Shown here piece by piece: positions 17,524 through 26,978 of a stretch of DNA of 64,000 nucleotides (position 1 is its first letter; each line of letters starts with the position of its first letter). The notes below the pieces were generated by a model. That model was not told the origin of the DNA. It did not search any database and saw nothing but the letters and a program-made list of their open reading frames with translations. Origin of the DNA: CAYMBP01 sp964388745 (GTDB taxonomy: Bacteria; Babelota; Babeliae; Babelales; RVW-14); the NCBI GenBank assembly GCA_964388745.1, contig CAYMBP010000004.1:1-64000 (forward strand). Reading direction: 5' to 3'. A program made the position numbers and the translations under genes.

Positions 17524-18722
17524 GAAGTTTGGGTCTGTTGCATGCTTCGTACCCTTTGTATAATTTTTTCTGGAGAAAGACTTTTTTCATTTGAAGTCTG
17601 AGTGCTGGGTAAAAGTTTTATTTTGGCAAGTAAACTCATAATGCGTGTATGTTGTTCTATTGGTATATTACTTTGATTAATTGCATGACTAAGCCAGTCA
17701 ATTAAAATCTCATCAATAATGCGCTGAAGTTCTTTTTCATATACTTTTACTTGCTGATTATTCAAGTGTGTGAATCGGTTAATTAAAATGCCGCTTTTGG
17801 GGTTAAGAAGATAGTTGTTAGACAAAAGTAGCCGAGCCTGAATAGAGTTCATATTGTGAAGAAGATGCGGTTGGGTGCGGTACATTTCTAGTGCCATAGA
17901 AAGTATGAACTTATCATTAAAGAGGGAACTAATAACTTGTTGACATGAAAGGGGAGAGAGCTCTTGATAATAAAGACGATCTGCCTGATCTCGAAAGCAC
18001 CATGCATTATAAAATGGAGTTCCATAAGAAAAGCTTTTGTAGCCAATGTGGTCAATAATTGATTTAGGAATAAGAATCTGAAAAAGAGTGCCTTGATCAT
18101 AATGCGTTTTTTCAACAAGTTCGTTAAGTTTATTTATGTAGTGATTGGGAAGTCCAAATGAAGTGCAAATTTTATTAAGTAATGAGAAAGAGACGTCATG
18201 TTCACTATGATTTTTCAAATAATAGTTATATGTTGACTCGCCAGGTATGTCAAAATTCCCAAAAGGAGATAAGTTTGCAGAGAGCAAGAAAAGAAAAACA
18301 TCAGACTCCATATCGTTAATGTGCTGCTTTTCTTTTAATTTTTTATTTAAAAAATCTTTAATGTTCGTATATTGAGAAAAAATAGGATCGTCAAAGCGCA
18401 AAAAAGTAAATTGTTTACCAAAAGAGGTAACTTCAAAAAACTCCTTAAGCCACTTATAGATATCTTGAATAATGCGATATTTTCCCTGTTGAGCATGATA
18501 TAGCTCATAATGACTATGGCTGTGCATACGGGCACTTTTGGCCATTTCTTGAATGATTGGATCTTCATATGGATTAAGCCCAAAGCGAGTATGAATTTCA
18601 TTGCCAAATTTATTGATGTGTGCATCAATTTGTGTATTGTGAAATGTGGCAAAAAGCCCTTGTGTGAAAAAAAGAAAAGCTGCTGAAGTAATACCTATAA
18701 AAGATATGTGTCTATCTGACAT
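17520..18722 (-). CDS. Exported protein, unknown family
   Basis: I chose ATG 18722 (400 residues) because GGAGG lies seven bases upstream; a longer frame to 18770 would include that SD. The N-terminus is a signal peptide with hydrophobic core FIGITSAAFLFFTQGLFA and likely cleavage after LFA. The mature protein looks helical, with many His, Tyr and Asn residues and no recognised motif. It is transcribed divergently from ileS and ends in a four-base overlap with the rpiB stop. It is likely periplasmic or secreted; the function is unknown. Confidence 0.7.
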   Translation of the reverse strand: MSDRHISFIGITSAAFLFFTQGLFATFHNTQIDAHINKFGNEIHTRFGLNPYEDPIIQEMAKSARMHSHSHYELYHAQQGKYRIIQDIYKWLKEFFEVTSFGKQFTFLRFDDPIFSQYTNIKDFLNKKLKEKQHINDMESDVFLFLLSANLSPFGNFDIPGESTYNYYLKNHSEHDVSFSLLNKICTSFGLPNHYINKLNELVEKTHYDQGTLFQILIPKSIIDHIGYKSFSYGTPFYNAWCFRDQADRLYYQELSPLSCQQVISSLFNDKFILSMALEMYRTQPHLLHNMNSIQARLLLSNNYLLNPKSGILINRFTHLNNQQVKVYEKELQRIIDEILIDWLSHAINQSNIPIEQHTRIMSLLAKIKLLPSTQTSNEKSLSPEKIIQRVRSMQQTQTS

Positions 18723-18827
18723 TATAACCTCCATCATAATGATCAATTTACATAATAAATACTTATTCATTGTAACATAGGTATAAAATGATGAAAGTGC
18801 CTTTTAAATAGGGTCTTTACCTCTATA

Positions 18828-18858
18828 AAAGAAGGAATAGCTGCTTAATTCCTTTTTT
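18828..18858 (+). promoter_or_regulatory. Terminator-like hairpin in the ileS leader
   Basis: AAAGAAGGAAT (18828-18838) pairs with ATTCCTTTTTT (18848-18858), one pair being G-U, around a nine-base loop. It lies between divergent genes, 130 bases upstream of ileS, where a plain terminator is not expected. It may be an attenuator. T-box signature sequence was looked for and not seen. Confidence 0.4.
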
Positions 18859-18987
18859 ATGGCGCTTTTAGCTTGCTTGTGTAAACTAGGAGAAGGCTTA
18901 AAGTAGATCTTTTATAAGGCAAAAGTAAAAAGATCCGCTTTAAATGAAAATAATATTGTATATACGTTTATCTGCAGGACTGTGATT

Positions 18988-21924
18988 ATGAGCGATAAAT
19001 CATCAAAAAACCCATATCAAAATACACTAAATCTTCCTACAACTACTTTTTCAATTAGGGCAAATGCAGCAGAAAAGGAGCCTGAAATTTTATCCTTTTG
19101 GAAAGAGCATAGTATTGCGCGTAAAGTTGTTGAAAGTAATAAAAAACAACCAACTTTTTTATTACATGATGGACCTCCATATGCCAATGGCCCCATTCAT
19201 ATTGGTCATGCATTAAATAAAACGCTTAAGGATGTAGTAGGAAAATCAAAACGAATGGCAGGATATCATGTACCATTTGTTTGTGGATGGGATTGTCATG
19301 GTTTGCCTATTGAGCTCAAAGTTGCAGCTCAACAAAAAGAAGAGGGTGATAATCGATCATTAAAGTCTCGTTGTCGAGCATATGCGCAAAAATGGATTGA
19401 TCATCAAAAGCAAGAATTTGAAGATCTTGGTGTTTTTGCAGATGAAAAATATTACAGTACCATGTCATTTGAGTATGAAGCTGCAACAGTGAAAGCTTTA
19501 GCAAGTTTTGTACAACAAGGGTTTATTGAGCGGAAAGGAAAAACTGTACCATGGTGTGCTTCTTGTCAGACAGTGCTTGCTGTTGCCGAGATTGAGTATC
19601 AAGATCGCAAGGATCCTTCTTGTTATGTCAGGTTTGAATTAACGCTTGATGATGCTCAAATGCTTTTTCCTCTGTTGTTTGAACGAGAGCAAGAGTTAAC
19701 AATAAGCTTGCTTGCTTGGACAACAACACCATGGACTTTGCCACTGAATAGAGCTATTGTATTAAATCCTTCTGCTGAATATGTTTTACTCAAAGAGGCA
19801 GATTCTACGCATGCTGTTATCATTGCTGCTGATTTAGTAGAAGCACTTGCTCAATCAACGGGAAAAGAGTTAACAGAACTCTGTCGTCTTGACTCACTTC
19901 TTTTTCAAGGAAAATTCGTTAAGCATGCGATTGATGAGAGCCTTATGGTTCCAATATTACTTGATGATGCTGTTTTAGTCGGTGAGGGGACTGCAGTGCT
20001 GCATACTGCACCTGGATGTGGACCTGACGATTATCATTTAGCATTGAAACATGGTATTGAAATTTTTTCTCCGCTTTCAGCAGATGGATGCTATACTACA
20101 GGTATTCAACCAGAAGAACTCGTCGGAATGAAGGTGGCAGATGGGCAATGGTGGGTACTCAAGAGACTTAAAGAGCGGGGGCTCTTATTTCATAAGGGTT
20201 CTATAAAGCACTCCTACCCTCATTGTTGGCGGTGTCATCAGGGTTTGATGTTTCGAGCTACGGATCAATGGTTTTGTGATTTGCAAAAAAATGGATTAGT
20301 TGAAAAGGCCTTAAAGCAAATTGGTGAAGCAACGTTTATTCCAGAATGGGGAAAGACGCGTCTTAAATCATTTGTAAGTAATCGTTATGAGTGGTGTATT
20401 TCTCGGCAACGTTCTTGGGGCGTTCCTATTCCTGCGCTTATGTGTTCTCATTGTTCATGGACTTACATGAATCATCATTTTATAGAGTCTGTTGCTCAAG
20501 GGATTGAGAAAGAAGGTATTGAGTATTGGGATCATGTAACGCTTGAAGAGCTTAAAAAGGCTGGAGCGTTACCAAGTGATTTTTCCTGTGACCAGTGCCA
20601 GGAGAGTGAACTTACATCTTTTATTAAAGAAAAAGATACCCTTGATGTTTGGTTTGACTCTGGAGTGAGTCATTATGCTGTGCTCAATGAACAATTTGGC
20701 TTAACTTGGCCTGCAGATTTATATCTTGAAGGATCTGATCAGCATCGTGGTTGGTTTCAAAGCTCTCTGTTATGCGGGATGGTATTGTTTGGCAAAGCAC
20801 CTTACAAGTCGGTTTTAACTCATGGCTATGTGCTCAATGAAGATAAGCGAAAAATGTCCAAATCATTGGGAAATGTTATTGCTCCGCAAAATGTAATTGC
20901 AAAGTTAAGCCGAGATATTTTACGCCTATGGGCTGTGACTGTTGACTATGAGCATGACGTAGTTATTTCTGAAAAGTTATTAAATAATGTTGCTGAAGTA
21001 TATCGCAAATTAAGAAACACCGCACGATTTTTACTTTCAAATTTATATGACTTTAATGTTGAGCAGAATGCGGTTAATGTTAGTCGTATGAGTTTTCTTG
21101 ATCAGTTAACTCTTGCTCGTTTATATGAGATAAATCGTCAGGTTAAAAAAGCGTATGAAGAATATAATTTTGCAGCTGTTGTTCAGTTGCTTAATAATTA
21201 CTGTGTTAAAGAGCTAAGTGCGTTGTATCTTGATATTGTTAAAGATCGACTCTACTGTGATAAACAAAATGGGGAGTCTCGTAAAGCTGCCCAAACCGTG
21301 TTGTTTGCTATTCTTGATACACTTGTTCGTTTGATGGCACCGATTACTTCATTTACCGCTGAAGAGATCTTTCAATCATATCGATCTGAAGGTTTGCCAG
21401 AGTCAGTTCATTTGTTATGGTTCAGCTCTGATGTTGATATTTGGGAACATTGTATGTACAAATTTTCTCATCTAAAAACCACTGCAATGATAAAGGAAGA
21501 AGATATATCTTTAGGAACAACAACGCGAGAACTCATGCTGATGGTGCAAGAGAAGTTAGATGATCTGAGAGGGTCTGTGCTTAAATCCCTTGAAAAGATC
21601 CGTGAGAAGGGAACAATCAAGCATTCGCTTGAAGCGAGTGTTGCTTTATATTTATCTGATAATGAGCCGGCAGTTAAGTTATTAAAAGAAATTCATGAGA
21701 CTTATCAGCTAGGGTCACTTGAAGACTTTTTGAAGGACTGGTTTATTGTCTCTTCTGTTAAGCTTGTTGGGGTACAAGAAGGGCTAGAGGCAACTGAGCT
21801 TGATTGGTGTATGCTATTGACCAATCATGCGCAAGGAATCAAATGCCCTCGCTGTTGGCAATGGAGTGAAAATGCTGATGCTGAAAAACAGCTTTGTCAG
21901 CGGTGTTGTGAGGTCGTAAAATAG
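18988..21924 (+). CDS. ileS: Isoleucyl-tRNA synthetase
   Basis: This class I enzyme charges tRNA-Ile. The protein of 978 residues has the HIGH motif in GPIHIGHALN, the WDCHGLPIE segment, the CP1 editing domain with TTPWTLPLN, and the KMSKS motif in KRKMSKSLGN. A C-terminal zinc finger is made of CPRCW and CQRC. Length and order are those of bacterial IleRS. I use ATG 18988 because AGGA lies eight bases upstream; a GTG six bases earlier is less well placed. The gene is monocistronic. A terminator-like hairpin in its leader may regulate it. Confidence 0.97.
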   Translation: MSDKSSKNPYQNTLNLPTTTFSIRANAAEKEPEILSFWKEHSIARKVVESNKKQPTFLLHDGPPYANGPIHIGHALNKTLKDVVGKSKRMAGYHVPFVCGWDCHGLPIELKVAAQQKEEGDNRSLKSRCRAYAQKWIDHQKQEFEDLGVFADEKYYSTMSFEYEAATVKALASFVQQGFIERKGKTVPWCASCQTVLAVAEIEYQDRKDPSCYVRFELTLDDAQMLFPLLFEREQELTISLLAWTTTPWTLPLNRAIVLNPSAEYVLLKEADSTHAVIIAADLVEALAQSTGKELTELCRLDSLLFQGKFVKHAIDESLMVPILLDDAVLVGEGTAVLHTAPGCGPDDYHLALKHGIEIFSPLSADGCYTTGIQPEELVGMKVADGQWWVLKRLKERGLLFHKGSIKHSYPHCWRCHQGLMFRATDQWFCDLQKNGLVEKALKQIGEATFIPEWGKTRLKSFVSNRYEWCISRQRSWGVPIPALMCSHCSWTYMNHHFIESVAQGIEKEGIEYWDHVTLEELKKAGALPSDFSCDQCQESELTSFIKEKDTLDVWFDSGVSHYAVLNEQFGLTWPADLYLEGSDQHRGWFQSSLLCGMVLFGKAPYKSVLTHGYVLNEDKRKMSKSLGNVIAPQNVIAKLSRDILRLWAVTVDYEHDVVISEKLLNNVAEVYRKLRNTARFLLSNLYDFNVEQNAVNVSRMSFLDQLTLARLYEINRQVKKAYEEYNFAAVVQLLNNYCVKELSALYLDIVKDRLYCDKQNGESRKAAQTVLFAILDTLVRLMAPITSFTAEEIFQSYRSEGLPESVHLLWFSSDVDIWEHCMYKFSHLKTTAMIKEEDISLGTTTRELMLMVQEKLDDLRGSVLKSLEKIREKGTIKHSLEASVALYLSDNEPAVKLLKEIHETYQLGSLEDFLKDWFIVSSVKLVGVQEGLEATELDWCMLLTNHAQGIKCPRCWQWSENADAEKQLCQRCCEVVK

Positions 21925-21932
21925 TTCAATTT

Positions 21933-23297
21933 TTACAATTTTTTCTTCAAGGCTGTCAGTTGGTCTTTTAATTTTTCAAGATTGGTTTTAAGCCCATTGA
22001 GTTTTTGACTAAGTGATTTTATATTATTTTCGAGCGCCTCTTGTCGTACAGTAATGTGCTGTGGAGTAAGAGGCGCTGCCATTTGTGCTGCTTTTTTGCT
22101 TGGTGGCAGCAGTGTTGCTCGTTTGTATAAAAGAATATAAGGGGTCCCTATTTCTTTTTCTTGTGCAGCAATGGCTTTAATTTCAGATTTCCCTGAGTAT
22201 TCAGTAACGAAATCATCGTTAAATTTGCGCCATACTTCGTCGGGTCCTTGTCCGTAGGCCCAGTAGTGTCCACCCGTAAGATCTCCTTTGTGGCAGATGA
22301 TAGCGGAGAGATTGTAGGGGATATATTCTTCGGATTGAAGGTAGTGGCCAAGGTTAATTATTAAAGGAAAATTAACAGGAGTATTGTTTTTTATTAATGT
22401 GGATCCAGTTATTTGAAAACGTTTTAAGCTGATAATAACATAATCTGAAATGCTGGAGAGGTAGGCCTTTCTTGAGAGTCGGTTCTTACTAGCAACAAGG
22501 GGATAGTATACTTTTTCTGGTTGTCCTTTATTTTTTTTCTTCAAATTTAATGCTTTAAGTTCTTGTTTGAATTGTTCTATATGATCTTTGTAAACATAGT
22601 ATTTCTCTTTCTCCTGATGATCGCAAATGCCAACATCAATTTTACCTAAAGATGTAATGTCAATAAACATTGTTGAAAAATAGGCTTTTAAAAGTGCCTC
22701 TAAGTTTTTTTCTATTTTATCAGGAATTTCTAGGGTAAGTATTGAACTGGACTCAGTTTTAAAACTTGATGTTCCGCAGTTTCCACATATTGTTTCAAAT
22801 GTTTCTTCAAAGAATAGTATTTCTTTAATTTGATTATTGTATTGAGTGAGGTAATCAATAAATTTATTTAAAAATTCATGGGCATCTTCTTGTCTGCCTT
22901 CAAAAAAAAGAGGTTTCTTTTCCCAATCAACTAGCAATTTAAGCGCAAGAGCCTGCAGTTTTTTCACCTGATTATCTCGTACATCCTTTCTTGCTGATGA
23001 TTTTACTAAGGGGTCTTCTAGGTGTTTAATTCTGAGGTGATTATTAACAAGGTTTACATAGGTTTCAATGAGTTGGTCTGTAATTTGTTGACTGAGCTCT
23101 TCAGTCAGGTGTTCAATATTTGATAAGAGTTGTATTGAAGAGTTAAAATAGCAGCTATTACCGCAATTGAGCATGCCGTATTGTCGAGGAGATTTATCCC
23201 CAGCACCTCTTAATGACCAGAAACCTACGATAAGAAAGCCTAAAAATTTACTCAGTTTCTTGAATTTTTGGCATTTCACAATCTGGACATTTGCCAT
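21933..23297 (-). CDS. Ubiquitin-specific protease (USP, peptidase C19) with signal-like N-terminus
   Basis: This 454-residue protein has a complete USP fold signature of eukaryotic type. The Cys box is GMLNCGNSCYFNSSIQ (catalytic C49), followed by QEDAHEFL (136-143) and the zinc pair CGNC (171-174). Later come ISLKRF (289-294), the His box TGGHYWAY (catalytic H344), WRKFNDD (D361 third residue) and YILLYKR. USPs cleave ubiquitin from proteins; bacteria have no ubiquitin, so a host protein is the likely substrate. Residues 13-30 are hydrophobic after a basic stretch and may be a signal or anchor. The C-terminus (about 410-454) is a coiled coil. AAGGA lies seven bases upstream. The gene start overlaps the RING gene by 50 bases. 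Confidence 0.9.
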   Translation of the reverse strand: MANVQIVKCQKFKKLSKFLGFLIVGFWSLRGAGDKSPRQYGMLNCGNSCYFNSSIQLLSNIEHLTEELSQQITDQLIETYVNLVNNHLRIKHLEDPLVKSSARKDVRDNQVKKLQALALKLLVDWEKKPLFFEGRQEDAHEFLNKFIDYLTQYNNQIKEILFFEETFETICGNCGTSSFKTESSSILTLEIPDKIEKNLEALLKAYFSTMFIDITSLGKIDVGICDHQEKEKYYVYKDHIEQFKQELKALNLKKKNKGQPEKVYYPLVASKNRLSRKAYLSSISDYVIISLKRFQITGSTLIKNNTPVNFPLIINLGHYLQSEEYIPYNLSAIICHKGDLTGGHYWAYGQGPDEVWRKFNDDFVTEYSGKSEIKAIAAQEKEIGTPYILLYKRATLLPPSKKAAQMAAPLTPQHITVRQEALENNIKSLSQKLNGLKTNLEKLKDQLTALKKKL

Positions 23298-24342
23298 ATC
23301 TCATTCCTTGATAATAATAATGCTTGCCACTCTTTTTGAATAAACATGTTTTATGTACAACATGGCCACACCGATAAGTTCTTTTGTTAAAATAAGATCG
23401 TCGAGGAATGCTTTTGGTACATATTGCGCATATATTTGATTGTTGCTCCTTATAGTCTTTGATTGTATCAAGAGTAACATGGTACACTAAGTTTTCAGAG
23501 ATAGGGGCTTTTCCATCAGGCTGGTGTAAAATGTTTTTGATAATTGTATGAAGCAGTTTTTCTCGTTCTTGAGGAGGAATTCCTTGCTCTCTAATCTCTT
23601 CTTGAATGGCGATGCGAGCTGATTCAATTGACTCAAAAAAGAATTCACTTTTCTTTATTTTATTTCTTGAGCGCTTTGAGCGTGAAAGGCGCTTTTTTTC
23701 TCTAAGAGCTTCTTGTTCTGTTTTGTGAGCAAACTCATGAATGCTTTGGTCTGTTGCTGGATCTATGTTTTTAAGCCGATTAATAGCGTTATTAATGATA
23801 ATTTTAATATTTCGAGAGCTGAGGGCTGGATGGCCTGAAGTAAGCATTCGTTGATGAGCAAAAATATCTTCTTTAATTGATTTGTACAAGCTTCTTTTAT
23901 AGGTGCGGATGAGTTCTGGTGATTCAATCTTCATATTGTCCATAATATATTGAGTAAGTGCAAATGATATTGCTTGACGAGCATATGGTACAAGAAACAT
24001 CTCTTTTGGAGCACCTTTTTGATAATTGTGTGGAAAAGTAAGAAAAAGGTATTGCTTAAGCTGTTTTTTGATTTTTTTTACTTTTTTAGGAGTAAGTCGA
24101 GGTCCATAGTGTAAGAGCATCAGGCCAGTTTTATGAAGAAGGGCTTGTTGTGTAGTAGTTTCAATCTCTATATTAAATTCTTTGATAATAGTATTGGTAT
24201 AAATTTTTATTTGTTTGAATGCATCTTGAAGACTTACCCTATTGTATAACCATGGATTTAAGTTACTCTGTACAGGCCAAAGAACCATCGGTGTATCAAG
24301 AATAATGAATGCTATAAGAATCAAGCATATTTTTTTTATCAT
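23248..24342 (-). CDS. Exported protein with C-terminal RING-H2 finger
   Basis: This 364-residue protein starts with a signal peptide (MIKKICLILIAFIILDTP). It has a lysine/arginine-rich helical middle region and ends in a RING-H2-type finger. The ligands run C305-x2-C308, C325-x-H327, x2-H330, x2-C333, C352-x2-C355, with the typical Pro in CPDC. RING fingers of this spacing are found in eukaryotic E3 ubiquitin ligases. The finger is coded in the region overlapping the USP gene (23248-23297) in another frame. The pair is therefore almost certainly co-transcribed and possibly translationally coupled. GGAG lies seven bases upstream of the ATG. E3 activity is inferred from the motif only. Confidence 0.82.
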   Translation of the reverse strand: MIKKICLILIAFIILDTPMVLWPVQSNLNPWLYNRVSLQDAFKQIKIYTNTIIKEFNIEIETTTQQALLHKTGLMLLHYGPRLTPKKVKKIKKQLKQYLFLTFPHNYQKGAPKEMFLVPYARQAISFALTQYIMDNMKIESPELIRTYKRSLYKSIKEDIFAHQRMLTSGHPALSSRNIKIIINNAINRLKNIDPATDQSIHEFAHKTEQEALREKKRLSRSKRSRNKIKKSEFFFESIESARIAIQEEIREQGIPPQEREKLLHTIIKNILHQPDGKAPISENLVYHVTLDTIKDYKEQQSNICAICTKSIPRRSYFNKRTYRCGHVVHKTCLFKKSGKHYYYQGMRYGKCPDCEMPKIQETE

Positions 24343-24413
24343 TGTTTTTCTCCGTGAATTTCTTAATAAGACTGAAATAAGGGTAGCGATATACTTTTAT
24401 GCTCGTTGTTCAC

Positions 24414-24941
24414 CTACTGTCGAAGCTGACTGTTTGTACTTTCAGCTGCTGCAAGAAGACGATCAATTTCTCGTAAAATATTTTGCATTTGATCAAATGC
24501 TGTTTTGACTTGAGTGTGGAGTACTTGAGCTCGTGTGATTTCAGCATTTGTCCGAGCCTCTTTTTTTGCATTCATTACAGCATTCATAATTTCAGTCATA
24601 TTTTTTTCGGTAAATGCACGAGTATCACTAAATAATTGTTGTGATTTTTTAAGATTTTCAAGTGCAACATTCATTCGTTCATCTAGAAGTCTTTTTTCAT
24701 TGATTAATGTTGTTATTTGTCGTTGCATTTCAATTGCTTGTGTGCGCGCAAGGTTAACAGCACTTTGAACTTTTGGCAGCTGCTGGGATTTTTGCTCAGC
24801 ATTACGATATGATATAATCGCTTTTTCTTCTTGAGACTTCCATTCTTCTTTTTTTTGGCTATGAAGTGAAACATGAAAGCCTGAAATAAAAATAACAAAG
24901 AAGAGCATTCTCTCTTTGTCTGTTATTATAAGATTCTTCAT
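24414..24941 (-). CDS. Small exported coiled-coil protein
   Basis: The protein has 175 residues. After MKNLIITDKER comes a hydrophobic core MLFFVIFISGFHVSLHS, a likely signal peptide. The rest is charged, rich in Gln, Glu, Lys and Ala with heptad-like spacing, and probably one long coiled coil. I know no family. GGGGAG lies seven bases upstream of the ATG. It belongs to the minus-strand series of exported proteins and precedes the RING gene by 71 bases. Confidence 0.7.
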   Translation of the reverse strand: MKNLIITDKERMLFFVIFISGFHVSLHSQKKEEWKSQEEKAIISYRNAEQKSQQLPKVQSAVNLARTQAIEMQRQITTLINEKRLLDERMNVALENLKKSQQLFSDTRAFTEKNMTEIMNAVMNAKKEARTNAEITRAQVLHTQVKTAFDQMQNILREIDRLLAAAESTNSQLRQ

Positions 24942-25082
24942 AGACTGACTCCCCTTATTACAATAATTTTATTCTATTTATTTCATTATATTTTCTTAAT
25001 TGTAATTTATTGCCTTAAGAAAAGTCAATCAATTAATCATATATGAAATTTTTTATTCAGTTTTTAGTGGTGACAGAGAGGG

Positions 25083-25985
25083 TTAGAGGTCAGACTCATT
25101 GTTATAAAAAGCCTCTTCTTGCTCTACTGCATTAAGAAGCTTCTCTTTAGCTTTTTTAAGTTGCTTTTCTCCGTCAGTGCGTAGGAATTTTTTGATTTGA
25201 TCAAGGTTTGCAACTTGTTGCTTGTAGGGGTTTTTGAGAATGGGGAAATATTTGTTCACGCAGACCTTCTCATTTTTTTGTAAAAATATAAGTAGATCTT
25301 TAATTGAATAGAATTTTTTTAAGTCTAGTTGTTCTATAGGTAAAGTTGTTTGTGTGTTGAGAATGGCAAGGTTAACGTCAAAAAGATAATCAGTAGCTTT
25401 AAGCTCTGCTAACAATTGTTTAAGGTGGGTATAATCTTTTTCTGGATATCGAAAAGTAAAGCTATCAATCTTCATTTCCATTTTTTTTATAAAAGCTGTG
25501 TCGTTTATTTTTAATTGGTTGCGTTGTTTATACAGAAATTCAATTTGTCCTTCATATTGTTTAGAATAAAAGCTTAAAAAGTTTTTAATACGGTTTAAAA
25601 TTTTTGCTCGTGTATTATCAGTTGGTAAAAGTTGTATTTCTTTATTATTAATTAAAACGTATGCTTTTGATGCAACCTCACCCACGAGATTTTCGGTTAT
25701 ATTAGCAGATCTATTTTGAATAGTAACGAGAACAGCAGGGGCTCGCTCTCGTTCTTCCATGGTACTTAATTTTGTTTTTTTCATAGACTGGAGAAGAATA
25801 TTTACTCCAGCTGAAAAATCGCCTTCTGTATAGAGTTTGTTGAGGTCTTGTAAGTTATTTCGACTTGCACTATTTATTGTATCCATGTAATGACTAGACC
25901 ATGACTTAAACTCAGCAAAGCAAAAAGGAGTAAATGTAATAAAGCTGCAATAGATAATTATTTTTGTGGTATAAAAAGGCTTCAT
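25083..25985 (-). CDS. Exported helical protein, unknown family
   Basis: The protein has 300 residues. A signal peptide (IIIYCSFITFTPFCFA, cleavage probably after CFA) is followed by a charged, helix-rich protein with no recognisable motif and few cysteines. AAGGAG is placed six bases before the ATG. Gene spacing to its upstream neighbour is 29 bases, so the two are likely in one transcript. The function is unknown. Confidence 0.7.
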   Translation of the reverse strand: MKPFYTTKIIIYCSFITFTPFCFAEFKSWSSHYMDTINSASRNNLQDLNKLYTEGDFSAGVNILLQSMKKTKLSTMEERERAPAVLVTIQNRSANITENLVGEVASKAYVLINNKEIQLLPTDNTRAKILNRIKNFLSFYSKQYEGQIEFLYKQRNQLKINDTAFIKKMEMKIDSFTFRYPEKDYTHLKQLLAELKATDYLFDVNLAILNTQTTLPIEQLDLKKFYSIKDLLIFLQKNEKVCVNKYFPILKNPYKQQVANLDQIKKFLRTDGEKQLKKAKEKLLNAVEQEEAFYNNESDL

Positions 25986-26014
25986 CTCCTACTCCTTCAC
26001 ATTACTACGAACGA

Positions 26015-26833
26015 CTATTGTTCATTTTTTTGCTGTTTTAAGTACTTATTTTTTATTTTTTTCATGGCAGGAACAAGGTGCTCTTTAATATATTGTTTTG
26101 CATGTGCAAGTGTAATGGTTTTTTGGGTATCAAGATTTTTAAGGGCCTGAACTATATCTTTTTTATATAGGCCTTGATAGGGAGTCTGCTCCTTACCTAT
26201 AACAAGAGCTTTTTTTAAGTCATTAACTGAATAGCTTGCGGTATTTGGAGCATCTTCTTTACTTATTTTAAAAGTCTCTTTTGCAATATTGAGAGGGGTG
26301 ATGCGGATAGATTGCATGATCTTTTTTTTTTGTGTACGTAATGCCGCAAGTTTTTTTGCATCTAATTTGTTAATTTTTTCAATTTCATTTAGATTATTTT
26401 GATGATTTTTTTCAAGTTCTGTTTTTATTTTATCTGTAAGTTTGTTATATGCTTTTATATTGTTTCCAAGGATAGTTTTGCGATAGATGTTTCTCATTTT
26501 AGATAAAGTAAAAAGAGGCTCTTCATTATTTTGAGGTGAAAAAACAATTATTTTTTCATTATTATTAAAGTTTTTAGGAAAAAGCTCTGAGCGTTGTTGT
26601 TGAAGGTCTTTGATGGATACGGTATTTTTTCTTTTTTTAGTATTTTTTCTTTTTTTTGCTTTTTTCTTTTTTTTTCTATTTAACTTCTTTTTTGCTTTTT
26701 CAAGTGTTGTTTCTTCTTCATTATTAATGTAATCATCAATCCCATCAGCTTGAAGTTGAGTTAGGGGTAAGGCCGTTTGTGTGCAAGTGAAAAGTATAAA
26801 AGCAATTAGATAGTGCTTGAATTGTTTATTCAT
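26015..26833 (-). CDS. Exported lysine-rich protein, unknown family
   Basis: The protein has 272 residues. The signal peptide has core YLIAFILFTCTQTALPL. Just after it is an extremely basic low-complexity stretch at about residues 46-70, with runs of KKKKK and KKRKN, which could bind nucleic acid or acidic polymers or be a nuclear-localisation-like signal. The remainder is helical and charged. AAGGA lies seven bases upstream. It is adjacent to the 300-residue exported protein gene. The assignment rests on signal-peptide appearance; the function is unknown. Confidence 0.68.
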   Translation of the reverse strand: MNKQFKHYLIAFILFTCTQTALPLTQLQADGIDDYINNEEETTLEKAKKKLNRKKKKKAKKRKNTKKRKNTVSIKDLQQQRSELFPKNFNNNEKIIVFSPQNNEEPLFTLSKMRNIYRKTILGNNIKAYNKLTDKIKTELEKNHQNNLNEIEKINKLDAKKLAALRTQKKKIMQSIRITPLNIAKETFKISKEDAPNTASYSVNDLKKALVIGKEQTPYQGLYKKDIVQALKNLDTQKTITLAHAKQYIKEHLVPAMKKIKNKYLKQQKNEQ

Positions 26834-26978
26834 TTTTTATTCCTTATACATAACAAAGCGCACATGTGATTTTGTAAGGGGTGGGAGCTTATTACAAATT
26901 ACACGTGCGCTTATTTTTATGACAGTTTTTGGTTATTCCCACCCATAATTTTTGTTAACCTACTGTTCAAACATATTT

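Noticed and set aside
18723..18987. T-box riboswitch for ileS
   Set aside because: No T-box consensus or specifier-like stem was found; only a terminator-like hairpin.
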